Shown here piece by piece: positions 4,187-5,553 of a DNA stretch of 5,553 nt; position 1 is the stretch's first letter; each line of letters starts with the position of its first letter. The position numbers and the translations under genes were made by a program. The stretch lies in the NCBI GenBank assembly GCA_046565595.1, contig JBKHYG010000058.1, forward strand, positions 1-5,553, in the 5' to 3' direction. Source of the DNA: JBKHYG01 sp046565595. Its GTDB lineage: Bacteria > Actinomycetota > AC-67. The notes under the pieces were generated by a model. It made no database searches, had not been told where the DNA came from, and saw only the letters and a list, made by a program, of their open reading frames with translations.

Positions 4187-5553
4187 ATGCCTCGCGCCGA
4201 TGACATGGAGTGGATCGAGTTCACCGACTTCTCGCCGGGGATCTTCTCCAACAACAACCTGGCCGGTGGGGTCGAGGTCACCTCCACCAACCCGGCCATG
4301 GCGCAGGAGACCGGCACCTACCGCTGCATGGCGCTTCCCACGGGAGGGCTTGGGCCACTGCCCCGTCTCAGCGCTTCCTACAGGTTGACCACGATCCCCG
4401 AAGGCGGCAACGGGTACACCTATCAAGTGGCCGGCTTCGGCACCTGGGGGCGGATCCTCAACTCCCCGGTGGCAGACGCGTCGAGCGTGCAGGTCGAGGC
4501 ACACATCGCCGTCTACTACGACTACCCGGACGGCTTGGGCACCTATACCGCCAAGTGGAACTGGCTACGAGAGCGACTCTTCGACACAGCGGTGGGGACC
4601 GAGACGATCCTCAACAAGTCCCTTGCCACGACCGGCAACTCGAATGCTCGCTACACCTACTTCCTCAAGACGCGCATGAACCCGGTGACTCCCACCTCGG
4701 TCGGTACCCCGGTGATGGTGTGCATCGGGTCGCGAGTGGCCAATAACGACATCATCGTGTCGAGGGCCTGGCCCGACCCCTCAGCGGCGTCGACCAACGG
4801 CACCATCATCGTAGGAGACGCAGGCGAGGCAGACCCCTACGTGGTGGCCGCCGCGCACCAGGGGCGGATCGTGCTCGCCGCCTTCCAGACGTTCAGCCAT
4901 GGTGTCGACGCGTCGCTCGTCACCAACGAGAACTTCTACTGGACCGACACCAACGACAACACCCTCGTGTCGGTTGATCCGGCCCAGTTCGTCCCTGAGC
5001 TCGACCAGTCGATCAGCGACATGGCCCCCATGTCGGCCAACATGCTCTTCGTGGTGAAGTGGTACGGCGGCGGCTACGTGCTCCAGGGGGATCTCAGCGA
5101 TGTGACGGTGGTGCAGCTCCCCAACATCCCGTGCCCGGATGGCTCGGACTACGTGCGAGGGGTGAACACCTCCAAGGGCTTCCTCTACTCGGCCGGCAAT
5201 GCGGGCATGTACCTGTGGAACGGTGGGGACGGTGCCGAGCTGGTCAGCGGTCAGCTCGAGGGCAACTTCGCTGTGGGCGACAACTTCATCTCTGGTCCTA
5301 ACGGCCAATGCGACCGTTGGATCGACAAGGTGCTGGTTCCCCGCAACTGGATGTTCGACACCGAGCGTGGAAGCTGGTGGCGCATCGAGGACCCCTCTGT
5401 TGTCGACATCCGCTTCTGGTCGACCACCTCCTACACCTCCTATGCCCTGGGCGCCGAGACCAGCTTCACCGATGCTGCCCCCAAGTTCATGCACCTGTTC
5501 CGCTATGACGATCTTGCCTACTCCTACTCCTGGCAGTCCCATCCGCTCTGGGT
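4187..5553 (+). CDS. large beta-rich phage virion protein, probably tail-associated (3' partial)
   Basis: The frame from ATG 4187 has no stop to the right edge, giving at least 455 residues. It opens with DMEWIEFTDFSPGIFSNNN (5-23) and GTYRCMALPTGGLGPLPRL (43-61), a beginning I associate with large tail or collar-type phage proteins. The rest is rich in Gly, Thr, Tyr and Trp with strand-turn-strand units, for example HQGRIVLAAF (224-233), NENFYWTDTNDNTLVSVD (247-264), NMLFVVKWYGGGYVLQGDL (285-303), GFLYSAGNAGMYLWNGGDGAELVSG (331-355) and VPRNWMFDTERGSWWRIED (384-402). Such units fit a beta-propeller-like fold, but this is not proven. There is no signal peptide or membrane segment. No Shine-Dalgarno is visible before ATG 4187 or before the in-frame ATG at 4205 (Met7); I prefer the first only because it is upstream. 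It is the first gene after the lysis block and is separated from it by the hairpin. Confidence 0.78.
   Translation, partial: MPRADDMEWIEFTDFSPGIFSNNNLAGGVEVTSTNPAMAQETGTYRCMALPTGGLGPLPRLSASYRLTTIPEGGNGYTYQVAGFGTWGRILNSPVADASSVQVEAHIAVYYDYPDGLGTYTAKWNWLRERLFDTAVGTETILNKSLATTGNSNARYTYFLKTRMNPVTPTSVGTPVMVCIGSRVANNDIIVSRAWPDPSAASTNGTIIVGDAGEADPYVVAAAHQGRIVLAAFQTFSHGVDASLVTNENFYWTDTNDNTLVSVDPAQFVPELDQSISDMAPMSANMLFVVKWYGGGYVLQGDLSDVTVVQLPNIPCPDGSDYVRGVNTSKGFLYSAGNAGMYLWNGGDGAELVSGQLEGNFAVGDNFISGPNGQCDRWIDKVLVPRNWMFDTERGSWWRIEDPSVVDIRFWSTTSYTSYALGAETSFTDAAPKFMHLFRYDDLAYSYSWQSHPLW

Noticed and set aside
4162..4187. TTGACC as a possible -35 box before the virion gene
   Set aside because: It lies within the right arm of the hairpin, and 17 bases downstream there is no -10-like sequence, so a sigma-70-type promoter is not supported.
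4210..4746. A 178-codon plus-strand open frame
   Set aside because: It lies wholly inside the large virion gene in another frame and reads as a His/Arg/Gly-rich low-information product.
4781..5542. A 253-codon minus-strand open frame near the right end
   Set aside because: It lies opposite the continuous beta-rich virion frame that runs off the window. Its composition (Val/Gly/His/Glu-rich, no motif) fits an antisense shadow.
1..5553. tRNA genes, CRISPR arrays, insertion sequences, integrase or attachment sites, defence systems
   Set aside because: I found no cloverleaf-like segment, regularly spaced repeats, transposase or recombinase motifs. The coding space is filled by phage-type genes, so no such system is claimed.

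Overview
This 5.55 kb window reads as part of a tailed-phage (or prophage) genome that most likely infects a high-GC actinobacterium. All credible genes lie on the + strand, are short to medium in length, and are packed with few-base gaps or stop/start overlaps. DNA is strongly GC-rich with G/C-ending codons. The most host-informative protein is a small holin-like membrane protein that resembles those of actinobacteriophages. This is judgement from sequence by eye; no database search was run.

Layout. Positions 1-37 hold the last codons of an upstream gene that overlaps (GTGA) a GT-A-type glycosyltransferase-like gene (34-792). Next come a small beta-rich probable virion protein (805-1125), a 227-residue protein with a coiled coil and a disordered tail (1183-1866), and a 125-residue helical protein (1859-2236), both unidentified. 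The lysis cassette follows: a zinc-dependent PGRP/Amidase_2 endolysin (2248-3057), a one-TM XhlA-like protein (3069-3302), a one-TM protein with a long extracytoplasmic helical domain (3302-3793), and a three-TM holin candidate (3790-4110). The last three are chained by TGATG and ATGA overlaps. A 76-bp intergenic region carries a very strong hairpin and a direct repeat. The window ends inside a large beta-rich probable tail/virion protein (4187 to beyond 5553), whose frame is open to the right edge.

How it fits together. The lysis genes sit between virion genes. The holin candidate would permeabilise the membrane and the amidase would cut the stem peptide from peptidoglycan. The two one-TM proteins could tune holin timing or act on the envelope after peptidoglycan loss. 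The hairpin between the lysis block and the tail gene is a likely point of transcriptional or RNA-processing control.

The points most worth a second look are these: a near-ideal Shine-Dalgarno plus in-frame ATG inside the endolysin, which could make a separate C-terminal-domain product; the 21-bp hairpin and its competing alternative stem after the holin gene; a tail gene with no visible ribosome binding site; and the three-membrane-protein lysis cassette.
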